64,000 nt of DNA from Gemmatimonadota bacterium (GCA_022571515.1 JACZXQ010000018.1:1-64000); one strand, 5' to 3'. Positions 7,104 through 17,626 are shown, counted from the first letter of the stretch. The notes: generated by a model from the letters alone, not told the origin. Numbers and translations are program-made.

Positions 7104-8000
7104 ATGGACGAGGTTCGAATCCCGAATCAGGCGACCTATTCACCCGTGGCCCTCACGGATGTGTTCGTGTTGGCTCCGCTGGCGTCACGGGTGTTGTTGG
7201 GCGCGACGCTGCCGGGGCGGGTGCTCCAAGCAGTCGCCTTGGGTGCCTATGCCGGGAGCGCGTTGAGCGATTGGATCTCTCGTAAGGAGGCCCGTCCGAT
7301 CGATTTCGAGAAGACCTTCGGTGCGGACGTGGACAACCTGACGTCGATGACCGATGACGAGCGGGAGGCGGAGGTCAAGGAACTCGTAGTTCAGCTGAAT
7401 GCCAACTACGAGCCGATGAGCATGGACCGCGAGGAGCTCGCGGAGCTCGTGAACGAGTACCTCACCGACTACATCGCCTCGATCACCGGGCAGCGTGTCG
7501 AGACCAGTTCCGAAATCCGGAGTTTCTCGATCAGCAGGGTGATCTTCCCCTTCGCGCTCGGTGCGTGCGACATGCTGACCGGCGACGTGACGATCTTCCG
7601 TGACACCGGCGTGTTCGAGCCGCACATCATTGCCCACGAGTTATGCCACCGGAAGGGCTACATGAAAGAACTCCAGGCGCAGGCCCTGGCCTATATGACG
7701 CTCGCCGAGTCGGGGGAGAACATCCTGGTCCAAGCGGCGTTATGCGAGCGCGTGCATCGCAATCTGCGCGTGCTGGCGGACGCGGACCTGGACCGGTACC
7801 ACGAGTTGGTGGATGAATCCGGCTTGCGTGAGGAGCTTGTCGAGGCGTTCCACGGCATCCGTCCGCCGCCCTCGGCCTACGAGCGTGGAGTCTGGATGGT
7901 GATGAAGCCGATCTTCGAGGAACGCATGCGAATGACCGGCCAGAATGGCATCTCGGACTACGACGTGGGGTTCACAGACTTCATCCACTCGAAGAAGTAA
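7104..8000 (+). CDS. predicted zinc metallopeptidase-like protein (HExxH variant)
   Basis: A 298-residue protein with two weak hydrophobic stretches near the N-terminus (VALTDVFVLAPLASRVLLGA and GRVLQAVALGAYAGSALSDW) and a metal-site motif HELCHRKGYMKELQAQALAY at about residue 180. H-E-L-x-H followed by a downstream E in 'E-x-x-A-x-x-x-A-Y' resembles gluzincin-like families such as DUF3810, which are membrane-linked. ATG 7104 follows GAGAGGAAGT and is preferred over a frame start at 7014. The protein lacks the long membrane domain of typical relatives. The substrate is unknown and the gene stands alone. Confidence 0.7.
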   Translation: MDEVRIPNQATYSPVALTDVFVLAPLASRVLLGATLPGRVLQAVALGAYAGSALSDWISRKEARPIDFEKTFGADVDNLTSMTDDEREAEVKELVVQLNANYEPMSMDREELAELVNEYLTDYIASITGQRVETSSEIRSFSISRVIFPFALGACDMLTGDVTIFRDTGVFEPHIIAHELCHRKGYMKELQAQALAYMTLAESGENILVQAALCERVHRNLRVLADADLDRYHELVDESGLREELVEAFHGIRPPPSAYERGVWMVMKPIFEERMRMTGQNGISDYDVGFTDFIHSKK

Positions 8001-8173
8001 TGTGACCGGTGCGCAGCCTGCGCTGCGCACCGACGTCCGCGGCGCAGCGGGATCCTCGCGGCAGCCGCCCACCAACCCCCTTCTTTCGCCAAATTTGCGC
8101 GAGACCGATCTCCGCGTCAGAATGCAGCCCGGACCAAGTGATTCGTTGCCACGGGTGAGTGCATGAGACTTCC

Positions 8174-8715
8174 ATGAGGCTGTTGCTGCGCTTTTCCGCC
8201 GCGATCGATCGGGCGAACGACCGAATCGGGGCAGCAATTCCGTGGCTCGTACTCCTCATGGTGCTCGTGGGCGCCTTCAACGCGCTTGCCCGGTACGCGA
8301 CCCGCCGGTACCCCGGGGTGTCACTCAGCTCAAACGCCTTCTTCGATCTCCAGTGGTACATGTTCTCCATGATTTTTCTGCTCGGGGCGGCGTATGGCCT
8401 CAACAGGGACGTGCACGTCCGGGTGGACGTGCTCTATTCGCGACTGTCGGTTCGGGGGCGGGCGTGGATCGACCTTGTGGGCTCGGTCCTGTTCCTGCTG
8501 CCCTTCTGCGTCATGATGCTTTGGGTCTCGTGGCCGGCCGTTCGGAACTCCTGGGCCGTTCTAGAGGGTTCGCCCGATCCCGGCGGCTTGCCGCGATATC
8601 CCATCAAGACGCTCATTCTGGTCTCGTTTTTCCTGCTCCTCCTGCAGGGGGTCAGCCAGGCCATCAAGCAGATTGAGCGCATCCGGACGGGTCGCGCTCC
8701 GGGGGGCGGCCAGCC

Positions 8716-8719
<4 letters not shown>
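8174..8719 (+). CDS. dctQ: TRAP transporter small membrane subunit DctQ
   Basis: A 181-residue membrane protein with four hydrophobic helices (IPWLVLLMVLVGAFNALARY, MFSMIFLLGAAYGLN, WIDLVGSVLFLLPFCVMMLW, TLILVSFFLLLLQGVSQ). The DctQ signature 'AAYGLNRDVHVRVDVLYSRLS' region is intact. DctQ bridges the large membrane subunit and the binding protein in sodium-driven TRAP uptake. The start is ATG 8174; GTG 8159, five codons upstream, is possible. It overlaps dctM by ATGA, so the two are translationally coupled. Confidence 0.9.
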
Positions 8720-10017
<1,298 letters not shown>

Positions 10018-10037
10018 CCAGAGCCAGGGCCCGCTCA

Positions 10038-11171
10038 CTATCCCCCGATCTTGCCGAACGCGAAGTTGGCGTAGGCGGCCTCGTTCCCGGCGAAGTACGG
10101 AAAGCTCTGCGCTCTGAACGCCTTCCACGGCTCGTAGATTCGGCGGAAGGTGGCGTCGGCCGCCGCCTGCTCTTCGAGGAAGGCGTTCGACTCTCTCCAT
10201 GCGGCTTCCATGATATCTGTGGAGAAATGTCTCAGCGTCACACCGTGCTCCCCCGTCAGTCGGGCGAGGGCCTTCGGGTTCTCGACGTCGTACCGTGCGA
10301 GCGTGGTGAGGGTGGTCTCGCGGCACGCGCCTTCGAGCACCTGTTGGTAGGTCTCCGGCAGGTCGTTCCAGGCGTCGAGGCCGACCTGTAGCGTGGCCGA
10401 CAGCCCCGGTTCCCACCAGCCCGGGATGTAGTAGTTGGGCGCGATGGCGTAGAAGCCGAGCTTCTCGTCGTCATACGGCCCGACAAACTCGGTGGCGTCG
10501 ATCGCGCCTCTTTCGAGCGCGGGATAGATGTCGGCGCCGGCAAGTACCTGGACCGTTACGCCCATCCGCGTCATGATCTCGCCTGCGAGTCCTGGGATGC
10601 GCATGCGCAGACCCCTCAGTTCCGAGAGCGAACCGATAGGCTCACGGAACCAGCCGCCGAACTGCGCGCCCGTGTTTCCGCATGGGAACGGGATGATCCC
10701 GAAGTCGGAGTAAACCTCCCGCAGCAGGTCCAGGCCGCCCCCCTCATGGAGCCAGGCGGTCTGCTGCCGTGAGTTCAGACCGAACGGAATCGTGCTGCCG
10801 AACGCCAGCGCGGGGCTTTTGCCGATGTAGTAGTAGTCCGCGGTATAGCCGGCATGGACCGTGCGCTGCATCACCCCGTCCATCACCTGGAGTGCGGGCA
10901 CGATCTCTCCCGCCGCGAAGACCCTCATCGTGAACCGGCCGCCTGTCATGGCGCTCACGCGGTCGGCGACCTCTATGGCCGCCCCATGCAGAATGTCCAG
11001 GCTCGGCGGGAAGCTCGACGCCAGGCGCCAGCGTACCTCCGGACCGCAGACGATGCCCTGGTCGTTCGATGCCACCGATCCGGACTCACTCGAACAAGAG
11101 GCCAATGCTCCCGTCCCCGCCATGCCGAGCGCGGCCTTCTTCACGAAATTCCGGCGATTCAGTCGGTGCAT
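10038..11171 (-). CDS. dctP: TRAP transporter substrate-binding lipoprotein DctP
   Basis: A 377-residue binding protein. The N-terminus holds a twin-arginine signal (RRNFVKKAALGMAGTGALAS) ending in a lipobox-like ALASC, so export is by Tat with probable lipid anchoring. The mature part has WRLASSFPPSLDILHGAA, AGYTADYYYIGKSPALAFGS and GNTGAQFGGWFREPI. Sequences of this kind occur in the TakP-like group that binds alpha-keto acids or lactate, so an organic acid ligand is plausible but unproven. ATG 11171 is favoured by GGGAAGG upstream and by the signal; the frame extends to 11204. It faces dctQM. Confidence 0.9.
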   Translation of the reverse strand: MHRLNRRNFVKKAALGMAGTGALASCSSESGSVASNDQGIVCGPEVRWRLASSFPPSLDILHGAAIEVADRVSAMTGGRFTMRVFAAGEIVPALQVMDGVMQRTVHAGYTADYYYIGKSPALAFGSTIPFGLNSRQQTAWLHEGGGLDLLREVYSDFGIIPFPCGNTGAQFGGWFREPIGSLSELRGLRMRIPGLAGEIMTRMGVTVQVLAGADIYPALERGAIDATEFVGPYDDEKLGFYAIAPNYYIPGWWEPGLSATLQVGLDAWNDLPETYQQVLEGACRETTLTTLARYDVENPKALARLTGEHGVTLRHFSTDIMEAAWRESNAFLEEQAAADATFRRIYEPWKAFRAQSFPYFAGNEAAYANFAFGKIGG

Positions 11172-11428
11172 GAAACCTTCCCGTGGATGGTTGTCGGTGC
11201 CCACTGGGTAACGAGTGATTCACTCCCCGGCAATCGCTTCGGCGGATCGCCGGTGCGCGCTTCACCATAGATGAGGAGGCATGTCGACATGGCCCGAAGA
11301 GACAGCGCTCTGGCGCCGGCCGCAACCCAGGGATCTCGATGCCCGAATGCTCCCGTGGTTTCGGTGGTCGGTGGCCTGTCGGTATACTCTCGCCTGTGTG
11401 CATTTGCCTTACCAGGGAGAACGAGCGA

Positions 11429-11968
11429 ATGGAGACAACCGGAGCGGATACGGTCGTCCTGGTTGACGCCGATGACCGCGAGATCGGCGTTGCCGAGAAG
11501 CTGGAGGCGCACCGGCGGGGGCTCCTGCACCGGGCCTTCTCGGTTTTCATCCTCAACGACGCCGGTGAGCTGCTACTCCAGCGCAGGTCCAGTACCAAGT
11601 ATCACTCCGGTGGACTCTGGACCAACACGTGCTGTAGCCACCCCAGACCCGGCGAGGACGTGAAGCACGCCGCCCGCAGGCGGCTGCGGGAGGAGATGGG
11701 TATCGATGCCGAGCTTTCGCCTGTCTTTACTTTCCTGTATGAAGCGGACCTCGACGCCGGACTGACCGAACATGAGTTGGATCATGTCCTCGTGGGCCGT
11801 TACCAGGGTGATCCAAGCCCGAATCCAGCCGAGGTCGAAGGCTGGTGGTGGGCCGCGTTGGGGGAGGTCGAGGAGGACGTCGAGCGCCGCCCTGAGGCCT
11901 ACACAGTTTGGTTCAAGCTGGCCCTGCCAAAGCTGATTGCGGAGCTTCGCGCCCACGGCGGCGGCTGA
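11429..11968 (+). CDS. idi: isopentenyl-diphosphate delta-isomerase, type I
   Basis: A 179-residue Nudix-fold isomerase interconverting IPP and DMAPP in isoprenoid synthesis. The active-site cysteine motif WTNTCCSHPRPGE is at about residues 64-76. The Nudix-like helix AARRRLREEMGI follows, and HELDHVLVGR carries the catalytic Glu region. Length matches bacterial type I enzymes (about 180). ATG 11429 has AGGGAG upstream; a TATACT hexamer at 11383-11388 is a possible -10 element without a convincing -35. No other isoprenoid gene is adjacent. Confidence 0.93.
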   Translation: METTGADTVVLVDADDREIGVAEKLEAHRRGLLHRAFSVFILNDAGELLLQRRSSTKYHSGGLWTNTCCSHPRPGEDVKHAARRRLREEMGIDAELSPVFTFLYEADLDAGLTEHELDHVLVGRYQGDPSPNPAEVEGWWWAALGEVEEDVERRPEAYTVWFKLALPKLIAELRAHGGG

Positions 11969-11983
11969 TCTAAATCTGAGGGG

Positions 11984-12025
11984 CTCGCCGAGATCTGGGG
12001 AGAATCACCTCCCCGCTAGGGCGAG
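11984..12025. terminator. nested hairpin between convergent idi and ligase genes
   Basis: GGGGAG (11997-12002) pairs with CTCCCC (12009-12014) over a 6-base loop, nested in CTCGCC (11984-11989) with GGCGAG (12020-12025). The outer arm covers the stop codon of the minus-strand gene. Being symmetric it could end transcripts from both sides, but neither strand shows a strong T-run. Confidence 0.45.
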
Positions 12026-13593
12026 TTCGAGGTGGTGTCCGGCTCCGAAGGCGATTCGGCATCTTGCGTCTCTCCGGATTCGGCTGTCCTGAACAGGTCA
12101 CTGAGAGCAGGCTTGGTAACCTTCCCCATGGCATTCCTCGGCAACTCATCGAGCACCATCATGCGGCGGGGCACCTTGTAGGGAGCGAGCAGGTCTTTGG
12201 ACCAGCGGCGAAGCTCGAAGGGATCGAGCGAGGATCCAGGCTCGAGGACCACTGCCGCGCATACCAGATCACCCCACTCCGGATCGTCGATGGCGACTAC
12301 CGCGCAGTCGCACACCTGTGGATGCTCCCGGAACAGTTCCTCGATCTCCAGCGCCGACACCTTGTAGCCGCCACTCTTCAAGATGTCGATGGACGTCCTC
12401 CCCAGCAGGCGGAACTGACCCTCGTGAACCACAGCCATGTCTCCGGTGCGGAACCAGCCCTCGTTGAAGGCGGCGGCCGTCTCGTCGGGGCGCCTCCAGT
12501 ATTCGAGGAACACACCGGGACCTCTGACCTCGAGCTCGCCCGGACCTCGTGGAGAATCCTGCACCTGACCGGCCTCGTCCACTTGCCGAACCTCCACGCC
12601 CGGCAGTGGCGTGCCGACGTGCCCCGGTACACGTTTACCGCGAAGCGGATTCGAGAGCGCCATGCCGATCTCGGTCATGCCGTAGCGCTCCAGCAGGGTG
12701 TGGCCTGTAATCTCCCTCCAACGCTCCAGTGTTCGCACCGGCAGCGCAGCGGATCCAGAGACCATGAGCCTGAGTTTCTTCGCCCCCTCGGACCATCGAA
12801 CCTTGTCTTCGTCCGACCCTTCTTGCCATGCGCCGATCAGCTTCGTGTAGATCGTCGGTACGGCCATGAACAGGCTCAGGTCGTCCTCGGCGAATCGCTC
12901 CCATACATCGTGCGCATCGAAGTCTGGTAGAACGTGGCAGCTTGCGCCCGACCAGAGTGCGCAGGAGAGCGCGTTCACAATTCCATGAACGTGGTGAAGG
13001 GGCAGGACGTGCAGGATCCGGTCCTCCGCCGTCCATTCCCACGCCTCGACCAGAGATCGCACCTGTGCCTCGATATTCGCGTGCGTCGTGACCACGCCCT
13101 TGGGCTTTCCGGTCGTTCCACTCGTGTAGACCATCAGAGCCCGGTCATCCACACCGACGTCCGGGTCCCGCCAACCATCGTCGTGGTGGTGCCTCACGAG
13201 CTCCTGGGCTGTGAACACCGGGACACCGCGATTCGTCGCGAGTCGCTTGACGGTGTCCTGGAAGCTGGAGTGAGCGATGATCGCCACCGGGTCTGCATCG
13301 TCGAGGATGTACGCCAATTCTCTCACCGGATCGGATGGGGCCATGGGTACGCCCATTCCGCCCGCCCGCCAAACGCCCCATTGAACGGCGGCGTAGATGC
13401 AGCCCGGGGGAACCAAGTAGGCCACTCTCCCTTGCTCCAACTGACCGCACTCGGCCGTCAAAGTGGCCGCGACGTTTGCCGAAGCGGTCAGGAGGTCACC
13501 GTAGGTGAACCGTCCCTTCGGCTCGACGATGGCATGCCGCTCCACGTGATTGAGCGCGCGCTGGACGATCGGGAGCAGAGGTTTGGTCGTCAT
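12016..13593 (-). CDS. ACSF3/MatB-like acyl-CoA (malonyl-CoA) synthetase
   Basis: A 525-residue AMP-forming ligase. The phosphate loop is YTSGTTGKPKGVV, the adenine motif is ERYGMTEIGMALSNPL, and the hinge and core motifs are TGDMAVVHEGQFRLLGRTS and DILKSGGYKVSALEIEE. The combination MTEIGMALSNPL plus PGHVGTPLPGVEVR is typical of the ACSF3/MatB group, which activates malonate or methylmalonate to the CoA thioester. That makes malonyl-CoA synthetase the best guess, with general acyl-CoA synthetase the fallback. The PRRMMVLDELPRNAMGKVTK end carries the catalytic Lys. A 20-residue acidic tail is extra. ATG 13593 is chosen; the frame is open to 13632 without coding character. Confidence 0.85.
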   Translation of the reverse strand: MTTKPLLPIVQRALNHVERHAIVEPKGRFTYGDLLTASANVAATLTAECGQLEQGRVAYLVPPGCIYAAVQWGVWRAGGMGVPMAPSDPVRELAYILDDADPVAIIAHSSFQDTVKRLATNRGVPVFTAQELVRHHHDDGWRDPDVGVDDRALMVYTSGTTGKPKGVVTTHANIEAQVRSLVEAWEWTAEDRILHVLPLHHVHGIVNALSCALWSGASCHVLPDFDAHDVWERFAEDDLSLFMAVPTIYTKLIGAWQEGSDEDKVRWSEGAKKLRLMVSGSAALPVRTLERWREITGHTLLERYGMTEIGMALSNPLRGKRVPGHVGTPLPGVEVRQVDEAGQVQDSPRGPGELEVRGPGVFLEYWRRPDETAAAFNEGWFRTGDMAVVHEGQFRLLGRTSIDILKSGGYKVSALEIEELFREHPQVCDCAVVAIDDPEWGDLVCAAVVLEPGSSLDPFELRRWSKDLLAPYKVPRRMMVLDELPRNAMGKVTKPALSDLFRTAESGETQDAESPSEPDTTSNSP

Positions 13594-14342
13594 AATCCTT
13601 GTGCTGGACTCATAGCACTTCTTAGATTGCAATATCGCTGGTTCGCCCGGCTCGCGGCGCCTTCCCAGGCGCCAAGCGTTGTCGGAGGCTGCGTAGGGAA
13701 GAGTCTCTTCCTAGCCGGCGCCAAACCGCTGTAGTTCCTGGAAAACATGCCCCGACTCATTGGCTTGACCACAAGGCCGTTATGCGGCTGCGTGATGTAA
13801 ATAGCGCGCTAAACCGGGGGAATACAGCCTCACTACGAGGCTGAGGATGGCATATCGATATCTCGATGGCCAGGGGAACGAGGTCTCATTAGCAGACTGA
13901 CGAGCCCTGGATCATCGAATCCAGGGCGGCGAGATCGCGGCTTCCACCCTGATCTTGAGCGAAGATCGGGAGAGATGGGTCCGCGCCACGCAGCTTGCTG
14001 CATATGTGGAGTTGGTAGAGGGTGCATCGGGGGATGGGATTCGCCCCACGGATATTGCCGTTGGGGTCCCCTCTACCAATTCCGTCTTTCACAAGCCATC
14101 GGACGCGGAGATGCGTCTCGCCTACCGCGGCGGAGAGGCTCGATCCAAAGTGGATTCGAGTGCGTCACCGGAGTCGGTTCGGGCCACGGGGACTTTGTCC
14201 GCGGATCCGGCTTCGGTGGCCTCTCGATCCACAGCCTGGCGGCCTGACCCTACCACGATTCGGTGCGTCGCGCCCGACGTGGGTTGGATCGGAAGCGGGC
14301 CGCTCGACGGGTAGCGGCCGCCGCTGCCGCGCCGGCCTCCTG
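13594..14342. other. 749-base intergenic region dense in inverted repeats
   Basis: No convincing gene is present; open frames here lack family features. Perfect or near-perfect hairpins follow one another: 13656-13673 (GGCGCC), 13694-13713 (one bulge), 13825-13843 (CAGCCTC/GAGGCTG), 13883-13897 (GTCT/AGAC), 13905-13926 (CCCTGGAT/ATCCAGGG), 13948-13970 (9 bp with a wobble), 13990-14001, and 14008-14083. The last has a 15-bp outer stem with one G-T pair and an inner hairpin at 14044-14066. It may be a structured RNA, a long leader or a decayed mobile element. No transposase or known riboswitch motif was recognised. Confidence 0.5.
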
Positions 14343-14354
14343 CTAGGCCGGCGC
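14298..14354 (-). terminator. tandem strong hairpins at the end of the cyclase gene
   Basis: GCGCCGGCCT (14329-14338) pairs perfectly with AGGCCGGCGC (14345-14354) over CCTGCT, spanning the stop codon. Directly beyond, GGCCGCT (14298-14304) pairs with AGCGGCC (14313-14319). No T-run follows on the minus strand. The strength suggests a transcript end or RNA-stabilising structure. Confidence 0.5.
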
Positions 14355-15122
14355 CAACGCTATCACACGCAGTGGACTTCCGCTTCCGTCCACGATCTTG
14401 AGCGGCGCGGCGATCACGATGGCGCCGGTGGCGGGCAGGCGATCGAGATTGCAGAGACTGGCCAGTCCGAGTTTCCCCGCGCCGTGCATGATCGAGTGGT
14501 TCGGGAACGGGGGATCGAAGCCTCCAGCTTGGCCGGCGTCTGTCCCGACTGTTTCGACGCCCACTCCCGTGACGTCGCGGTCGTGGGCCAGCATCTCGGA
14601 GGCGGCCGTGTCGAAGCCAGGCGAGTGCGGCCCGTCTTCGGCCACGTTCAGGAACTCCTCGGCCGTCGTTCGCCGGCTCCAACCTGTGCGGAGTAGCACC
14701 CAGGCTCCGGAGGGAATACGTCCGTGCTCGGCTTCCCAACCCTCGATACGCTCGGGCGTGAGCAAAAAATCGGGATCGGCATCGACGTCGGCTGTGACGT
14801 CGATGACGCACGCCGGCCCCACGAAGCGGCCAGGCGGAAGCGTGTTGCAGGAGTTGTTCGGTAGATCCTTGCCGGTGATCCAGTGGACCGGCGCATCGAA
14901 GTGTGTTCCCGTGTGTTCTCCGAAGCTCAGCGTGTTCCAGTACCAGGCGGGTCCTGCGTCGTCGTAGCGGGAGATCTGTTCTATGGTGACGCCCGGCGAG
15001 GACGCGAATATCTCAGGCAGTCCGATGATCGGCGTATCCGGACCCAGCGGCTGCGTGAGGTCGACTACCGTGACGCGGCCGGCGGCGAGTTCTTCGACGA
15101 GTTGGCTCAATACGGAAGACAT
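14343..15122 (-). CDS. cyclase-family hydrolase (kynurenine formamidase-like)
   Basis: A 259-residue protein of the metal-dependent cyclase family, which includes bacterial kynurenine formamidase and isatin hydrolase. The hallmark HTGTHFDAPVHW metal-binding motif is at about residues 70-81. VVDLTQPLGPDTP near the N-terminus and a conserved GVGVETVGTDAG then FPNHSIMHGAG segment complete the site. Members hydrolyse amide or lactam bonds using a binuclear or mononuclear metal in the cytoplasm. There are no tryptophan-pathway neighbours, so the substrate cannot be assigned. ATG 15122 has only a weak ribosome site. The 450-base region upstream contains a strong inverted-repeat element. Confidence 0.85.
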   Translation of the reverse strand: MSSVLSQLVEELAAGRVTVVDLTQPLGPDTPIIGLPEIFASSPGVTIEQISRYDDAGPAWYWNTLSFGEHTGTHFDAPVHWITGKDLPNNSCNTLPPGRFVGPACVIDVTADVDADPDFLLTPERIEGWEAEHGRIPSGAWVLLRTGWSRRTTAEEFLNVAEDGPHSPGFDTAASEMLAHDRDVTGVGVETVGTDAGQAGGFDPPFPNHSIMHGAGKLGLASLCNLDRLPATGAIVIAAPLKIVDGSGSPLRVIALAPA

Positions 15123-15412
15123 GATGGCTGATCCGGGTTGCGAGTAAGGTCCTTTCCGCGTGCACGGTTTCCCGCACGTGGTCCTGTGAGTCCAAACGCC
15201 ATGGGCCTCTCACCGTATCGCACCCGAATCAAATGTCAAGGAACCGGCCTGGAGTATGTGGGGAGAATCCCCACAGAAGAATCCTCCTCCTCCCCACTGT
15301 CTCAAGACGGACGAGGTCACAACTTGAGGATGTCGATATAGAGCACTAGCTACTCTTGAGCTCTCGACGGCCGAACACTGAGGGAGCCAGCCTCTTGTTC
15401 GTGTCCCCCATG
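15123..15412. other. intergenic region with one perfect hairpin
   Basis: No gene was seen. GTGGGGA (15258-15264) and TCCCCAC (15268-15274) form a perfect 7-bp stem over GAA. It is followed on the plus strand by a purine-to-pyrimidine switch (AGAAGAATCCTCCTCC), not a T-run. The region carries the leader of the minus-strand cyclase gene. Confidence 0.4.
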
Positions 15413-15539
15413 GCCCCTGTCGGATCGACCTGTTCGGGTGGTCGCGGAGAAAGGCGGGTCGTCAGACCCGCGGAACGTCAAGTTCCAACCTCCGATGATC
15501 GTTGGACCGAGCAATCCTCGAAACTGGTCCGACAGGGGC
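15413..15539. ncRNA. candidate multibranched structured RNA element
   Basis: A 127-base element closed by a long stem: 15413-15426 pairs with 15526-15539 (14 positions, one T-G wobble, GCCCCTGTCGGATC against GGTCCGACAGGGGC). Inside are hairpins at 15426-15444 (CGACC/GGTCG), 15454-15471 (GCGGGTC, loop GTCA), 15472-15486 (GGAAC, loop GTCAA) and 15508-15520 (CGAG/CTCG), plus a possible CCAAC/GTTGG pairing. A further CCCC/GGGG hairpin sits at 15546-15556. This nesting is what a folded RNA would show. It does not match any riboswitch, SRP, 6S, tmRNA or RNase P core that I know. Strand unknown; it lies between the stop of nfuA and the start of the cyclase gene, both minus strand. Confidence 0.5.
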
Positions 15540-15572
15540 ATCCTTCCCCAGTGGGGTCGGTCCTCGCCCATG

Positions 15573-16172
15573 CTACATCGTCGGCCCTTCAAAGTAGGGA
15601 TTCTCACCGCTCGAATGGTCGGTCACGTCGTGGATCTCGGTGATCTCGGGCACCGCCTGGCGTACCATGCGCTCGACTCCCTGCCGAAGCGTCATACGAG
15701 ACATGGCACAGCCCTGGCACCCGCCGCTCATCTCCAGATAAACCTCGGTGCCCTCGACCTCCACGAGTTCGATGAATCCACCATGGGATGCGATGGCCGG
15801 ATTGATCTGTTCGTCGAGAACCTGCCTGATGCGATCGGCCATCGGGCCGGTCGGTGAACCGACCCGTGGCTTCGCGTCGGCGCTGCTCGCGTCGAGGCGA
15901 ACCTCGAACCCACTCTCGTTGACGTGCTCCACAAAATCGATGGTCGCGCCCTCGAGCGTGCTCGTCTGGGCTGGGTCCACCAGAACCGTGAGGCCGTCCA
16001 CGGCTACGTGGCTCTCGTTCTCTTTCGCCTCGGAGGCCTCCACGAGCGTGAGCGCGAAGTCCGGCTTCCCGGGGCTTCCCTCGAGCGTGATACGCAGCGC
16101 AATAAGGTCGCCGTCGCTCGCGTCGATGTACGTCTGCACCATCGCGCGAGCCCTCTCAGTGAACGTCAGCAT
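15573..16172 (-). CDS. nfuA: NfuA-type Fe-S cluster carrier
   Basis: A 199-residue two-domain protein. Residues 1-95 form an A-type (IscA-like) domain that has lost its cysteines, as in NfuA. Residues 105-180 form a NifU C-terminal domain with the cluster-binding [16 protein letters not shown] motif (CxxC). NfuA carries and delivers 4Fe-4S clusters to target enzymes in the cytoplasm, especially under stress. The order of domains and length match. ATG 16172 has GAGGA 8 bases upstream. No isc or suf gene is nearby, so it is expressed apart from the assembly machinery. Confidence 0.88.
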   Translation of the reverse strand: MLTFTERARAMVQTYIDASDGDLIALRITLEGSPGKPDFALTLVEASEAKENESHVAVDGLTVLVDPAQTSTLEGATIDFVEHVNESGFEVRLDASSADAKPRVGSPTGPMADRIRQVLDEQINPAIASHGGFIELVEVEGTEVYLEMSGGCQGCAMSRMTLRQGVERMVRQAVPEITEIHDVTDHSSGENPYFEGPTM

Positions 16173-16323
16173 GACATGTTCCTCAGGGGTCGTCCTCTAT
16201 CGACACCGGGCCGCCAGAGACCCGCCAAGGCGCTCATACCCTCCATTCGGTCGGTTGCTCCCTCTCCTGGCCTCTTCTACCTTCCTGCCTTCCTGCTTCC
16301 ACTCAATCGACATTCGGGATCGA

Positions 16324-17619
16324 ATGGACAAGCTCACTTCCCTGGCCAAGCGCCGGGGTTTCATCTTTCAGTCCTCCGAGATCTACGGCGGCACCGGGTC
16401 CGTGTGGGACTACGGACCCCTTGGAGTCGAGCTCAAACGCAACGTCAAAGATCTCTGGTGGAGCACCATGGTCCACCAGAGGGATGATGTCGAGGGCCTA
16501 GACACCGCTATCCTGATGCACCCCAAGGTTTGGGAGGCATCCGGTCACGTCGAAGAGTTCACCGACCCGCTGGTCGAGTGCAAGAGCTGCAATCGGCGCT
16601 TTCGCGCGGATCTCCCTGAGGTGGAAGGCGGGCAGTGTCCCGTCTGTGGCACTAGGGAGGCGTTTTCCGAACCGCGCCTCTTCAACCTCATGTTCAAGAC
16701 CTACATGGGGCCCGTGGAGGAAGACGCGTCCGTGGTCTACCTGCGGCCGGAGACGGCCCAGGGGAGCTACGTGAATTTCTTGAACGTACAGACCGCCGCG
16801 CGCCAGAAGGTCCCGTTCGGGATCGCCCAGATCGGAAAGGCGTTCCGGAACGAGATCACGCCCGGGAACTTCATATTCCGCACGCGCGAGTTCGAGCAGA
16901 TGGAGATGCAATTCTTCGTCGAACCCGGCACCGACGAGGAGTGGTTCGAGTACTGGAAGGCCCAGCGGTTCGACTGGCACTTGTCTTTGGGGATCAACAG
17001 GGAAAAGCTCCGATTCCATGACCATGGTCCCGACGAGTTGGCCCATTACGCCAAGACCGCGGTCGACATCGAGTACGAGTTCCCATTCGGTTGGAAGGAA
17101 TTCGAGGGAATCCACAACCGCACCGACTTCGACCTGTCCCGGCACCAGGAGTTTTCCGGCAAGCGGCTCGAATACATCGATCCCGTTGGTGGCAAGCGCT
17201 TCCTGCCCTTTGTGGTCGAGACCGCGGTGGGCGTCGATCGCACGGTCTTGGTCCTCTTGGCGGATGCCTACCACGAAGAGGAGATCGACGGCGAGGAGCG
17301 AGTCGTCCTTCGGCTGAACCCACGCCTTGCGCCCATCAAGGTGGCCGTCTTCCCCCTGGTCAAGAAGGACGGGCTGCCCGAGCTGGCCACCAAGCTACAG
17401 AAGGATCTGCGCTCCTCCGCCATCCCGTCGTTCTATGACGCCGCGGGCTCCATCGGACGCCGTTACCGCCGGCAGGACGAAGCGGGCACGCCCTGGTGTG
17501 TCACGGTGGACGGCCAAACGAACGAGGATGCCACGGTCACCATCCGGGACCGTGACACCCTCGAGCAGGTTCGCGTGGCGGTCGACCAGGTCGAGACCTG
17601 GGTGCGCGAGCGTCTATGA
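16324..17619 (+). CDS. glyS: glycyl-tRNA synthetase, homodimeric class II type
   Basis: A 431-residue class II synthetase that charges tRNA-Gly, of the alpha2 type found in archaea, eukaryotes and some bacteria, not the alpha2-beta2 type. Motif 1 begins [20 protein letters not shown] zinc-ribbon-like insert has CKSCNRRF and CPVCGTR. Motif 2 is [20 protein letters not shown], and motif 3 lies in [14 protein letters not shown]. The C-terminal 100 residues are the anticodon-binding domain. ATG 16324 is chosen from the family N-terminus ([20 protein letters not shown]); the frame is open upstream by chance. The ribosome site is weak. Confidence 0.94.
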   Translation: MDKLTSLAKRRGFIFQSSEIYGGTGSVWDYGPLGVELKRNVKDLWWSTMVHQRDDVEGLDTAILMHPKVWEASGHVEEFTDPLVECKSCNRRFRADLPEVEGGQCPVCGTREAFSEPRLFNLMFKTYMGPVEEDASVVYLRPETAQGSYVNFLNVQTAARQKVPFGIAQIGKAFRNEITPGNFIFRTREFEQMEMQFFVEPGTDEEWFEYWKAQRFDWHLSLGINREKLRFHDHGPDELAHYAKTAVDIEYEFPFGWKEFEGIHNRTDFDLSRHQEFSGKRLEYIDPVGGKRFLPFVVETAVGVDRTVLVLLADAYHEEEIDGEERVVLRLNPRLAPIKVAVFPLVKKDGLPELATKLQKDLRSSAIPSFYDAAGSIGRRYRRQDEAGTPWCVTVDGQTNEDATVTIRDRDTLEQVRVAVDQVETWVRERL

Positions 17620-17626
17620 GTTCCTA

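Noticed and set aside
7105-7125. tRNA T-loop-like GGTTCGAATCC
   Set aside because: The flanks do not pair as a T-stem and no acceptor or anticodon arm is present; the bases encode the start of the peptidase-like protein.
13940-14000. T-box-like GGGTCCGCG in the hairpin tract
   Set aside because: No specifier loop or AGGGTGGNACCGCG core, and no plus-strand gene follows.
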